From Chloroflexota bacterium (GTDB lineage: Bacteria; Chloroflexota; Anaerolineae; Anaerolineales; Anaerolineaceae), in the NCBI GenBank assembly GCA_012797815.1, contig JAAZOK010000171.1, forward strand, positions 1-64,000: a stretch of 64,000 nt of DNA, in the 5' to 3' direction. Below the pieces are notes generated by a model. That model had not been told where the DNA came from, searched no databases, and saw only the letters and a program-made list of their open reading frames with translations. Made by a program: the position numbers and the translations under genes. This document shows positions 43,975 through 52,840 of this stretch, in pieces (positions within the stretch are counted from its first letter, which is position 1; each line of letters begins with the position of its first letter).

Positions 43975-45645
43975 ATGCTTGCCGTTTCTCATTTAACCAA
44001 GACTTTTAATTTAAAGACCCTTTTTGAAGATATTACCTTTTCTATCAATCCCGAGGAACGGGTGGGATTGATCGGTCCCAACGGGTGCGGTAAGACCACG
44101 TTATTGCGTATTCTGGTAGGGCAGGAACAGCCCGATGTGGGGCAGGTTACTCACCCTGCGACGTTGCGCATTGGTTATTTACCGCAACAGTTCGCCATAC
44201 CCGCCACTTCCACACTGGGGGATATCTTGCAAGAAGCTGCCGGAAATATGGATGCGCTGGCAGCAGATTTGGTGAAGATCACCCGGGCTCTGGCAGATCA
44301 GCCAGCTGATCAAAATTTGCAAACACAATATGATCAAATTTTACGGCGTATGGAAATGGCTGAACCCCAGCGGGTGGAAAGTATGGCGGCGGGTCTGGGG
44401 TTGGATGGGATACCACGGGATCTGCAGGTGGGAAAGTTGAGTGGTGGTCAGCAAACCCGCTTATCTTTGCTGTTAGTGTTGTTACAGGAACCACAGATCT
44501 TACTGTTGGATGAACCCACCAATCATCTGGATATCGCTATGCTCGAGTGGCTGGAGAGCTGGTTACAGCAGACTTCCTGTGGAGCTCTGATCGTATCGCA
44601 TGATCGTACATTTCTGGATCGAACCGTTACACGCATCCTGGAAATTGACCCGCTTCCGCACCAAATGCGTTCCTACGTTGGAAATTACACAAGCTATCTT
44701 GAGCAGCGTCGCAGCGAGATCGAAGCCCAGTGGACTGCCTATAATGATCAGGAGGCAGAAGTACGCCGTATGAAAGCGGATATTGCACGGGTGAAAGCTC
44801 AGGCAGCTTACACTGAGCGCCAGGCTAGTTCCATTCGTATCGGTGGACCGGATATGAAGCTCAAAGGTTTCAAATCTTACCAACAGGGTATTGCCAAGAA
44901 AGTGGCAAGAAAAGCCAAAGCGCGTGAAAAGCGCCTTGAACGCTATAAAGATTCGGATGAAAGAGTGGAAAAACCGCGTTCACAGCGTATGATCCGCGTT
45001 GAATTCGATCAAGCTCCACACCTGGGACGTTCGGTCATTCAGATGGAACGGCTTGGTGTGGGATTCGCCGGGTATCCTGCTTTGATCGAAGAGATAAACC
45101 TGCAAGTACGGGCATCCCAACGCATCGCTTTCACCGGTCCCAATGGCAGTGGCAAGACCACCCTGCTGCGCACACTGGCCGGACAGATCCCTCCATTGGC
45201 AGGCAAAATTAAACTGGGCAGCAGCGTTAAATTAGGAGTGATGTCGCAAGATATACGCTTGCTGGATGAAACACAAAGTGCTCTCGATCACGTTTATCGG
45301 TTTTTCCCCAACCAGACTGAAGCGCGTCGATTTCTGGGATATTACCTGTTGAGTGGTGATGAGGTATTGAAACCTGTGGGTCAATTAAGCCTGGGGCAGC
45401 GCGCGCGGTTACAGTTGGCGCTGCTGGTAGTGGATGGCTGTAATGTGTTATTGCTGGATGAACCACTCAACCACCTGGATATTTCCAGTCGCACCCAATT
45501 TGAACAGGCATTGCAATCCTTTAAAGGTGCTATTTTGATGGTAGTCCATGATCGTTACTTTATTCAACGCTTTGCGCAGGAAGTGTGGCAGGTGAAAGGA
45601 AAGAAGATTATTCAAGGCGGAAATGCTTTATCTGATAAAAAATAA
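43975..45645 (+). CDS. ABC-F family ATPase (translation factor/ribosome protection type)
   Basis: 556 residues: two nucleotide-binding domains joined by a basic linker. Walker A sites are GPNGCGKTT (about 35) and GPNGSGKTT (about 390); signatures are LSGGQQTRLS and LSLGQRARLQ; Walker B sites are LLLDEPTNHLD and LLLDEPLNHLD. The linker (about 240-325) is rich in Lys/Arg (KKVARKAKAREKRLERY). No membrane segments, so a soluble ABC-F protein that acts on ribosomes. Subfamily is unclear; the long leader with a mini-ORF suggests an antibiotic-inducible resistance-type member. Confidence 0.9.
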   Translation: MLAVSHLTKTFNLKTLFEDITFSINPEERVGLIGPNGCGKTTLLRILVGQEQPDVGQVTHPATLRIGYLPQQFAIPATSTLGDILQEAAGNMDALAADLVKITRALADQPADQNLQTQYDQILRRMEMAEPQRVESMAAGLGLDGIPRDLQVGKLSGGQQTRLSLLLVLLQEPQILLLDEPTNHLDIAMLEWLESWLQQTSCGALIVSHDRTFLDRTVTRILEIDPLPHQMRSYVGNYTSYLEQRRSEIEAQWTAYNDQEAEVRRMKADIARVKAQAAYTERQASSIRIGGPDMKLKGFKSYQQGIAKKVARKAKAREKRLERYKDSDERVEKPRSQRMIRVEFDQAPHLGRSVIQMERLGVGFAGYPALIEEINLQVRASQRIAFTGPNGSGKTTLLRTLAGQIPPLAGKIKLGSSVKLGVMSQDIRLLDETQSALDHVYRFFPNQTEARRFLGYYLLSGDEVLKPVGQLSLGQRARLQLALLVVDGCNVLLLDEPLNHLDISSRTQFEQALQSFKGAILMVVHDRYFIQRFAQEVWQVKGKKIIQGGNALSDKK

Positions 45646-45674
45646 TGCTGTTGGTTTTGTTTGCAATATGGTGC

Positions 45675-48281
45675 TTAATCGATCTTTTTATTAAGCAAAC
45701 CAAGAAGGTCCAAATTTACCGCATTTGTTTTGCTGGATGAAATCGGGAAAACGATGCCCTCGTCTGGCACCTTTTTTGGAGTCGAAAAAGCAGGCAGCTG
45801 GTATTTAAATCCGGGATGATCTTCTGGATTGGCTAAAATCAGATACCGTTGTTTCTCCGGCGTGGTAAAGACGGAATATCCTGCACCGCTGATCGTTTCT
45901 AAAAGAGCAGTGAATTGTTTTTCGGAAATGGAAGATCGTACCTCTGCCAATTTCTTGATATCCCGAGAGAATTCAGGAAAACCCGCGTAGATCTTTGATT
46001 TTGTCATTGTTTTCATCCGTGAAGCTTTTAGTAATTCGAATAAAACTTTCTGGATTGGTGATTCTTTATGAATCAAAGATTCCTTGTGAGAGAGTGCAAC
46101 TGTGAGACGGTGGTCGCATGATAAAGGAATGGCATCGAAAGAAAACGTGGAATTTTTTACGTTGTATGTTCCTGTTGTTTCGATTTCTTCCTGATCGATA
46201 CATACGTTGTAACTAGAGGGTGCGGTAATTCCGCGCACCTTGATACGGTACGACCTTGTATCGGGAATAAGGTTGCTGTTTCCTGAAACCGGATCGATAG
46301 TGATGGTCAAATGATCGTTTGTATAGTGTGAATGAATCCTGGTGAGCGCGAATTTTCCATTTTGATAATCTGTGGTCACGCCATCATCCTCATATAGTTC
46401 GAAGGAGCCATCTGCTCCTGGAAAAACCAGCAGTTCAATTTCTTGCGGATTCGCTATTCCTCCCCATCTTCGGCGTTCTTGTAATGGAACAATAGCACCG
46501 GCTTTAGCATATAAGGGAATATCTTCCAGGGCGGTGTAACAGATATGCCATTCCGGACCACAGTAATGTGTCCCATCCCAAAAGTTGAACCATTCACCGG
46601 GAGGAAACCAGATCGTACTCCTGCTCATGCCCACTTGGGCATCGGCTGGTACGGTGATGGGTATTGCCATCAATTCACTGCCAAACATGTATTGATGCCC
46701 GGCTATGTATGCCGCTTCCTGCTGCGGATGCTCGTAATATAAAGGTGTGCAGATGGGCAGCGCCTGGCTGTTATAACGCCTTGCCATGCTGTAGAGATAG
46801 GGAATAAAAGCATGCCGCAGCTGCAAGATTGCAGTTGCTAAACGCAGGGTTTCTGCATCAAAAGCCCAGGGTTGGTGGTCGATGAAGATATTTTTTCCGC
46901 TGTGAATTCGCAGAATGGGACTCAATAACCCGAATTGTAGCCAGCGGATGTACAGTTCGGAGTCTTCCATGCCGCGCATATGTCCGCCGATATCATGGCT
47001 CCACCAGCCGTAAGCAGTGTTGGCAGCGCTGGCTGTAAAATATGGTTGGAATGCCAGAGAATCCCAGCTGATGACGGTATCTCCTGAAAAGCCGATCGGA
47101 TAACGGTGATTTCCATAACCACCCCAGCGTGAAAAAATGACGGGGCGTTTTTTGTTTCTGTTGCCCAGATCGAAGAAATGCAGATGATTCAGCCACCATA
47201 AGGGGTCCAAATTGCGGATTCCGGTGTTTTCCCCCTGCTGCCAGTCCAGCCACCAGAAATCGACTCCCTGATCTTCAAGCGGATGGAGCAAAAGATCAAA
47301 ATAGGCTGTCATGAAATTGGAGTCAGCCGCGTCGAATGGGATCACTTCTGCTGTGGAAGGGTCAATTGCCAGCCTTTCAGCCATAGTCTGGTATGGTGCT
47401 TCATGAGGATATATCCCTGCAGCAGGGTGAAGATTCAGGGTAACTGCCAGTCCCTGTTCGTGCAGCCATTGAAGCATGGCCGGTGGGTTGGGAAAAAGCT
47501 CGCGGTTCCAGCTAAAACCTGTCCAGCCACTGCTACCATTGCCTGTTTCGGTGATGTGCCAGTCCATATCCAGTACAAAAACTGAAAGAGGTATGTGTAA
47601 AGCACGAAATTTATCTACCAGGGCTCGAACATCTTGTTGTGAGTATTCCCAGAAACGAGACCACCAATTGCCCAGCATAAAACGCGGGACCAGCGGCACA
47701 TTGCCTGCAATGCGCAGATAATCGAGCAGAGCGCGTTTGTAATCTGAGCCATAAGCCAGAAAATAGATATCTTGATAAGATTCTCCCATGTCCCTTGGAG
47801 TGATCCAACCAGCTTTATTAAAAGCTAGACTGTTACTGTCATCTATCAACGACCAACCACGGCGTGAAAGGATCCCACGCTGCAGGTGAATGGGTCCATT
47901 GGTTTCATCTAGAGTTCGGGTGGTTCCCGGAAGCAATCCATCGTTTGTATCCCCGTAGTGATAGGTAGTATGGTTTTCTTTAACCAGGATTTGCAGGTTT
48001 GTGTCATTTAGCCCTTTGGGGGAATAGTGATACTCAAGGCTGAGTTTGGTTGTGTTTAGAGAGAGATGATGAGAACTGTATTTAGCTTGTGTAGACGGAA
48101 CGGGTTGATTACGGTACCAAAACACCTGGGTAGGGCGGTCATCGAAATTCCCGTCTGGATGATATTCAATGCGCAGCATCCCTTCTGTCAGGACAGTGAA
48201 GCGAGTATTGGAGAAGGTGAAAATGGAATGGGGATTAGCAATTGCCTGATCGTAAACTTGCGTATCAAAGTGGGATTTCAT
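45675..48281 (-). CDS. Alpha-glucosidase/xylosidase family GH31
   Basis: 868 residues, no signal peptide. N-terminal beta domain (about 1-200), GH31 barrel (about 215-570) with the nucleophile region WWLDWQQG and the acid/base region SFSGDT followed by WWSHDIGGH, and C-terminal beta domains. The last 110 residues (after a short repeat HKESLIHKESPIQK) are an extra segment with a LLETISGAGYSVFTTPEKQRY stretch that I do not recognise. Divergent from the ROK repressor and near GH66 and GH15 genes, it likely acts on alpha-linked glucooligosaccharides in the cytoplasm; alpha-1,6 preference is an inference. Confidence 0.85.
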   Translation of the reverse strand: MKSHFDTQVYDQAIANPHSIFTFSNTRFTVLTEGMLRIEYHPDGNFDDRPTQVFWYRNQPVPSTQAKYSSHHLSLNTTKLSLEYHYSPKGLNDTNLQILVKENHTTYHYGDTNDGLLPGTTRTLDETNGPIHLQRGILSRRGWSLIDDSNSLAFNKAGWITPRDMGESYQDIYFLAYGSDYKRALLDYLRIAGNVPLVPRFMLGNWWSRFWEYSQQDVRALVDKFRALHIPLSVFVLDMDWHITETGNGSSGWTGFSWNRELFPNPPAMLQWLHEQGLAVTLNLHPAAGIYPHEAPYQTMAERLAIDPSTAEVIPFDAADSNFMTAYFDLLLHPLEDQGVDFWWLDWQQGENTGIRNLDPLWWLNHLHFFDLGNRNKKRPVIFSRWGGYGNHRYPIGFSGDTVISWDSLAFQPYFTASAANTAYGWWSHDIGGHMRGMEDSELYIRWLQFGLLSPILRIHSGKNIFIDHQPWAFDAETLRLATAILQLRHAFIPYLYSMARRYNSQALPICTPLYYEHPQQEAAYIAGHQYMFGSELMAIPITVPADAQVGMSRSTIWFPPGEWFNFWDGTHYCGPEWHICYTALEDIPLYAKAGAIVPLQERRRWGGIANPQEIELLVFPGADGSFELYEDDGVTTDYQNGKFALTRIHSHYTNDHLTITIDPVSGNSNLIPDTRSYRIKVRGITAPSSYNVCIDQEEIETTGTYNVKNSTFSFDAIPLSCDHRLTVALSHKESLIHKESPIQKVLFELLKASRMKTMTKSKIYAGFPEFSRDIKKLAEVRSSISEKQFTALLETISGAGYSVFTTPEKQRYLILANPEDHPGFKYQLPAFSTPKKVPDEGIVFPISSSKTNAVNLDLLGLLNKKID

Positions 48282-48337
48282 GTTAACTATCCAGGACTCA
48301 GAGTTTTTACTGGTGATTTTATGGTGTCATTTTCATT

Positions 48338-48358
48338 GGTGATTCACAGGTGATTCAC
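48338..48358. repeat. Tandem GGTGATTCAC repeats upstream of GH31
   Basis: GGTGATTCAC occurs at 48338-48347 and 48349-48358, one base apart (11-bp period, one helical turn). A partial copy GGTGATT is at 48312-48318. They lie in the GH31/ROK divergent region, in front of the leftward GH31 gene, and could be tandem binding sites. Confidence 0.55.
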
Positions 48359-48364
48359 AACTGC

Positions 48365-48392
48365 TTGACATTTTTTTATTTGAAGATATAAT
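48365..48392 (+). promoter_or_regulatory. Promoter of the ROK repressor gene
   Basis: Consensus TTGACA (48365-48370) and TATAAT (48387-48392) with a 16-bp spacer. Transcription would start near 48399, inside the putative operator at 48398-48418, and leave a short leader without a clear Shine-Dalgarno sequence. Confidence 0.75.
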
Positions 48393-48397
48393 GTTAC

Positions 48398-48418
48398 TTA
48401 ATTCACTAAATAAACTAA
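48398..48418. promoter_or_regulatory. Putative ROK (XylR/NagC-type) operator
   Basis: An imperfect palindrome TTAATTCAC...TAAACTAA of 21 bp whose two halves (TTAaTT / AAcTAA) resemble the TTAGTTT-type half-sites of ROK repressors. It begins at the predicted transcription start of the rok gene, which fits autorepression, and may also control the divergent GH31 and the downstream transporter. Confidence 0.5.
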
Positions 48419-48433
48419 CATTCTTATTCTATC

Positions 48434-49615
48434 ATGAATTCAGTCCAACGTGCAAACCGCGATCTTATGCGAGGGATCAATCGCTCCCTGATCTTGAATA
48501 TTATCAAGACTCACGAACCCATTTCAAGGGCTGATATTGCCCATTTAACTGGATTGAGCCCGGCTACAGTCACCTCCATTACCGGATTGCTGATCGAAGA
48601 GGATCTGATTTTTGAGAAAGCAACAGGTGATTCTAGCGGAGGGAGACCACCCATACTGCTGGCGTTGAATCCCCAGGGGGGATTTGTGATCGGGATCAAA
48701 TTAATGGAAACGAGTGCCGTGGCAGCTTTAACGGATCTGTATGCGACGGTAATTGAAAAAACCACAGTTGAACTGCCGAACAAGGAACTGGATTCTGTGA
48801 TCGAGCGACTTGTTTTTCTTGTTGAAAATCTCATGCGCAATAACAAGATTCCCAGGAAAAAATTATTTGGAGTGGGCATTGGTCTGGCGGGTGTGATCGA
48901 TTCGGTGAATGGAGTATTGCGAAAGAGTCCTTTTTTTGGATGGAAAGATGTTCCGCTGGGCGATCTTTTATTGAAAAATCTGAAAGTACCGATTTTCCTG
49001 GATAACGATGTCAACACACTGACATTGGGCGAAAAATGGCTGGATAGTAAGGTGCATGCCGAAAACTATATCGTTGTCACAGTTGGTCGTGGTATTGGTA
49101 TGGGCATTGTGATCAATGGACAGATTTATCGCGGTAAGGGAGGCGGTGCAGGGGAATTTGGACACTTTGTCATTGACCCTGAAGGACCTCTCTGCAATTG
49201 TGGGAAACATGGCTGCCTCGAAAGTTATTTAGGAGATCAGGCTCTTCTGGAACGTGCCAGAAGCGAAGTGAATCCTGCTATAAACAGTATGGATGACCTG
49301 ATCCAATTTGCAAATAATGAAGATAAATCTGCGTTAAGAATATTCCACTGGGCTGGCAGGCTTTTGGGGAGGGAAGTTGCCAACCTGATTAATTTATTTA
49401 ATCCTGAATTGATCATTGTTAGCGGTGAGGGAGTGCACATGGGGGAACCTTTCTTTTCTGCCATGCAGAAAGCGATAAAAGAAAATGCAGTACCGGAGCT
49501 GAAAACCGATACTGAGATACGTATAAAAAAATGGGGTGACGATGTTTGGGCACGTGGTGCTGCCAGTCTCGTTATCAGTGAATTGTTCAAATCCCCAATT
49601 CAGAAGGAGGTATAA
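48434..49615 (+). CDS. ROK family transcriptional repressor
   Basis: 393 residues: N-terminal winged helix (about 15-75, ISRADIAHLTGLSPATVTSI) and a ROK sugar-binding domain (about 85-385). The zinc motif is complete: GEFGHFVIDPEGPLCNCGKHGCLESYL (His plus CxCGxxGCxE), and ATP-type glycine stretches are present. Family members bind a sugar or sugar phosphate to relieve repression. It probably controls the surrounding glucan-utilisation genes. Initiation has no obvious SD. Confidence 0.92.
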   Translation: MNSVQRANRDLMRGINRSLILNIIKTHEPISRADIAHLTGLSPATVTSITGLLIEEDLIFEKATGDSSGGRPPILLALNPQGGFVIGIKLMETSAVAALTDLYATVIEKTTVELPNKELDSVIERLVFLVENLMRNNKIPRKKLFGVGIGLAGVIDSVNGVLRKSPFFGWKDVPLGDLLLKNLKVPIFLDNDVNTLTLGEKWLDSKVHAENYIVVTVGRGIGMGIVINGQIYRGKGGGAGEFGHFVIDPEGPLCNCGKHGCLESYLGDQALLERARSEVNPAINSMDDLIQFANNEDKSALRIFHWAGRLLGREVANLINLFNPELIIVSGEGVHMGEPFFSAMQKAIKENAVPELKTDTEIRIKKWGDDVWARGAASLVISELFKSPIQKEV

Positions 49616-49697
49616 CGAAGAAAATTTTTTTGCCAGAGATAATTTACTCACTGTATAAAGTATTCGAGAATTGCTCAATAGATTAAAGGAGTGAAAG

Positions 49698-50978
49698 ATG
49701 AAAAACAGATTATTTTATGTGGCAATATTTCTGCTGCTCGCTCTGGGAGTGGTTTTTTCAGCATGTGCAACTACGGTCGAAAATACTGAAGTGGCAGAAC
49801 CATCTGCAGAAACTACATCTAGTGAGCCAGTAACTATTCGCTATTGGCACACCATGAGTGATACGGAAACTGCTAAATTTGAAGAGGTCATTGCGGCGTT
49901 TGAGGAAGCCAACCCTGGAATTAAAGTGGAAGCCACCCGCTATGCTGCCGATGATTTCAAGACAGCATTGACAACCGCAATCGCCGGTGGTGATGCTCCC
50001 GATACGGCACGACTTGATATTGCATGGGTACCGCAATTTGCTGATGAGGGGGCATTAATGCAGCTTGATGGTGTATTACCAGACTTTGACACTATTGCGT
50101 CAGGTGTTTTCCCTGGGCCCTTATCTACTAACAAGTGGGAAGGTCATTATTATGGGTTGCCTCTGAACACCAATACCCAGGTGCTTGTCTACAGTAAGGA
50201 TGCTTTTGCGGCTGCTGGAATCGAATCTGCTCCGACCACAATAGATGAGTTTGTCGAAGATGCCTGCTTATTAACCGATGCAGCTACCGAGACCTATGGT
50301 TTCGCAGAAGGCGGTACATATTTCTGGGCTCCGGCTCCGCTTTTCTATGCCATGGGTGGCAAAGTTACGGATGATGAAATTACCACGGCAACTGGCTACA
50401 TCAACGGACCTGAAAGCGTTGCGGCATTCACCATGCTCAAGGACCTGTATGACAGAGGCTGCCTGTCGCCGAACCTGTTAGGTGGTGGCATTGCGACCGA
50501 TGCCGGTTCCGGTTCTGGTAAATATGCCATGATCATCGATGGTCCCTGGATGGTCGATATCTATAAAAGTAACTATCCTGATTTCAACTATGACTTCGCT
50601 TTAATTCCTGCCGGTGAAAGTGGAACAAGTTCTGTGGTCGGCGGTGAAGATATCGTAATTTTAGATGGATCTGAGAACAAAGAAGCTGCTTTGAAGTGGG
50701 TTGCTTACCTGATGAGCCCTGAGGCTCAGAAAACGATGGCACAGGCGGGCGTTATCCCAACTTTGTCCAGCCTTATTGGCGATCCTGACTTACCGGCGTA
50801 TTTCAGTGTCTTCATGGAACAATTGGAAACTGCCCAGGCTCGTGTTCCTAGCCCCAGTTGGAGCGGGATGGATACGGCTATTGGCAATGCATACCAGCGC
50901 ATTCTCAATGGTGACCAGACGGTTCAAGAATCTCTTGACCAGGCGGCTGCCGAGATCAATGCTCTTCTTGCAGAATAG
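49698..50978 (+). CDS. ABC sugar transporter, substrate-binding lipoprotein
   Basis: 426 residues of the MalE-like (cluster B) binding-protein family. A lipoprotein signal with lipobox VFSAC (Cys about 23) precedes a Thr/Glu linker, then the domain starting RYWHTMSDTETAKFEEVI. Landmarks NPGIKVEATRY and SGKYAMIIDGPWMV are typical. Delivers an oligosaccharide to the permeases that follow. A strong ribosome site (AAAGGAG) precedes the ATG. The ligand is probably an isomaltooligosaccharide, an inference from GH66/GH31/GH15 neighbours. Confidence 0.9.
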   Translation: MKNRLFYVAIFLLLALGVVFSACATTVENTEVAEPSAETTSSEPVTIRYWHTMSDTETAKFEEVIAAFEEANPGIKVEATRYAADDFKTALTTAIAGGDAPDTARLDIAWVPQFADEGALMQLDGVLPDFDTIASGVFPGPLSTNKWEGHYYGLPLNTNTQVLVYSKDAFAAAGIESAPTTIDEFVEDACLLTDAATETYGFAEGGTYFWAPAPLFYAMGGKVTDDEITTATGYINGPESVAAFTMLKDLYDRGCLSPNLLGGGIATDAGSGSGKYAMIIDGPWMVDIYKSNYPDFNYDFALIPAGESGTSSVVGGEDIVILDGSENKEAALKWVAYLMSPEAQKTMAQAGVIPTLSSLIGDPDLPAYFSVFMEQLETAQARVPSPSWSGMDTAIGNAYQRILNGDQTVQESLDQAAAEINALLAE

Positions 50979-51108
50979 TTAAAATAGTTTTGTGGAGTAA
51001 TAGCGATCGGTGGTGAGTTTAGACTTTCCGCCGGTCGCTCTCAAAAAAGATCCTTTGAATAAAACTGAAATAGCAGTGAATAAATATGTTCAACCTGAGA
51101 GTAAAAAA

Positions 51109-52005
51109 ATGATGAAAACTAATAAATCTCACAATCGAAAACTTCCGGCAATCATTTTTTTACTTCCCGGTTTTGTACTGTTCTTTGTGTTTTTTCTTGG
51201 ACCGTTGCTTTATTCTTTTCGAATCAGTTTTTTTGACTGGAATTTCGTCCATCCTGACCGCTCGGTGTTTGTGGGGCTCAAGAATTATATCGACCAACTG
51301 AAAAGCCCTATTTTTCAGAGGGCTGTAATCAACACGGCGCTCTATACTGTTATATCGGTTGTTATCAAGATGGTACTTGGCTTTTTTGTCGCGGTATTGC
51401 TGAACCAAAAATTACGTGGTCGAACCTTCTTCAGAGTATCCTATTATTTACCGGTCATCACGAGTTGGGTAATCGTCTCATTGTTATTTACCTATATGTG
51501 TAGTGGGCAGGGGGGATTAGTTAATTATTTCTTGAAAGATGTGCTGCATGTGATTGACAAGAACATCATGTGGCTGGCTGACCCCGTTCTGGCGCTGGTG
51601 CCGGTAGTTCTTTCCGACATCTGGAAGGGAGTAGGGTGGACGGCGCTTATCTTCTTATCCGGTTTGCAAGCTATCCCTGTCGAGATGGTTGAAGCGGCTG
51701 CTGTTGATGGCGCGAATTGGTGGAATCGATTGATAAAAATAATATTACCTATGATGCGTAGTACCCTGGTTTTCTTGTTGGTGGTACAAGTTTTGGGTGG
51801 TTTGAATGCATATGTCTCTTTCCAATTAATCACTGGTGGCGATCCGATGGACCAAACCCACTCCATACTCACGTTGATGTATCGGGCAACTTTTGAGCGT
51901 TTGGATTTTGGCGGTGGTGCAGCCATTAGCTACTTACTTACCATGTTTGTCTTTGCTCTAAGTATCATTCAATTGAAATTACTCCGAAAACCGGCGGGAG
52001 AATAA
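51109..52005 (+). CDS. ABC sugar transporter permease (MalF-like)
   Basis: 298 residues with six membrane helices. The EAA loop is VEAAAVDGANWWNRLIKIILPMM. The start is set at the double Met (51109/51112) just before the first helix (LPAIIFLLPGFVLFFVFF), preceded by GAGAG; the frame is open from 51010 but the extra 33 residues do not look like the family. One base separates it from the second permease. Confidence 0.87.
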   Translation: MMKTNKSHNRKLPAIIFLLPGFVLFFVFFLGPLLYSFRISFFDWNFVHPDRSVFVGLKNYIDQLKSPIFQRAVINTALYTVISVVIKMVLGFFVAVLLNQKLRGRTFFRVSYYLPVITSWVIVSLLFTYMCSGQGGLVNYFLKDVLHVIDKNIMWLADPVLALVPVVLSDIWKGVGWTALIFLSGLQAIPVEMVEAAAVDGANWWNRLIKIILPMMRSTLVFLLVVQVLGGLNAYVSFQLITGGDPMDQTHSILTLMYRATFERLDFGGGAAISYLLTMFVFALSIIQLKLLRKPAGE

Positions 52006-52006
52006 A

Positions 52007-52840
52007 ATGAAACGCTCACGGTCTTTATCCAAAATATTGTCTTACATAGTATTAGGACTCGGATTGGTGATTGTAGCAATCCCGTTCTGGTATATGATTT
52101 CGACTGCTTTCAAACCACAAACAATGGTGTTTGAACTACCACCACAGATATGGCCAAATCCTTCAACACTTAATAACTTTGTTAAAGCACTGACCACAGA
52201 TAGGTTTGGTCTTTATTTTTTGAATAGCACCAAGGTTACGATCATTTCTACCTTCTTAACAGTATTGATCAGTTCCATGCTGGCATTTGCTTTTGCACGA
52301 TTAAACTTCAAATTTAAGGAACCACTCTTTTATTTGTTGTTACTGGGAATGATGGTTCCTCCTGTTATGCTGATCATTCCGCAGTTTGTCATCAGCCACT
52401 GGTTGAATCTTTATAATAATTTATGGGGGTTGATCCTTGTTTATATAACAATGAATATTTCCATGCAGACTTTCTTACTGCGAGGAGTTTTTGAAAGTGT
52501 TCCTAAAGATCTGGAAGAAGCGGCCATGATTGATGGTGGTAGCCCCTGGACAATTTTTACTAAAATTGTTTTGCCGCTTTCTCGCCCAGGGTTGGCTGTT
52601 GTGACGATCAACTCGTTCTTATACTCTTGGGAGGAATATTCCTGGGCAAATGTAAACATTGGCGATGCTGCCAATCGCACCTTACCGATAGGTATTGCAT
52701 TGTTCCAGACCGAACATCTGACAGAGTGGGGGCAGGTGTTTGCAGCTTCACTTGTGGCATTAGTTCCGGTAGTGATTATTTTCATTGTTTTTCAAAGATA
52801 TTTTGTTCAGGGAATTTCTACAACAGGAATAAAAGGTTAA
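52007..52840 (+). CDS. ABC sugar transporter permease (MalG-like)
   Basis: 277 residues, six membrane helices, with the EAA loop LEEAAMIDGGSPWTIFTKIVLP. Paired with the MalF-like permease and the binding protein. The ATPase subunit is not encoded here; such systems often share a general MsmK/MalK-type ATPase. Its last base is shared with the first base of the GH66 start (TAATG). Confidence 0.92.
   Translation: MKRSRSLSKILSYIVLGLGLVIVAIPFWYMISTAFKPQTMVFELPPQIWPNPSTLNNFVKALTTDRFGLYFLNSTKVTIISTFLTVLISSMLAFAFARLNFKFKEPLFYLLLLGMMVPPVMLIIPQFVISHWLNLYNNLWGLILVYITMNISMQTFLLRGVFESVPKDLEEAAMIDGGSPWTIFTKIVLPLSRPGLAVVTINSFLYSWEEYSWANVNIGDAANRTLPIGIALFQTEHLTEWGQVFAASLVALVPVVIIFIVFQRYFVQGISTTGIKG

Noticed and set aside
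51010-51108. N-terminal extension of the MalF-like permease
   Set aside because: The frame is open from a GTG, but the extra 33 residues do not look like a permease start, while the Met at 51109 directly precedes the first membrane helix.
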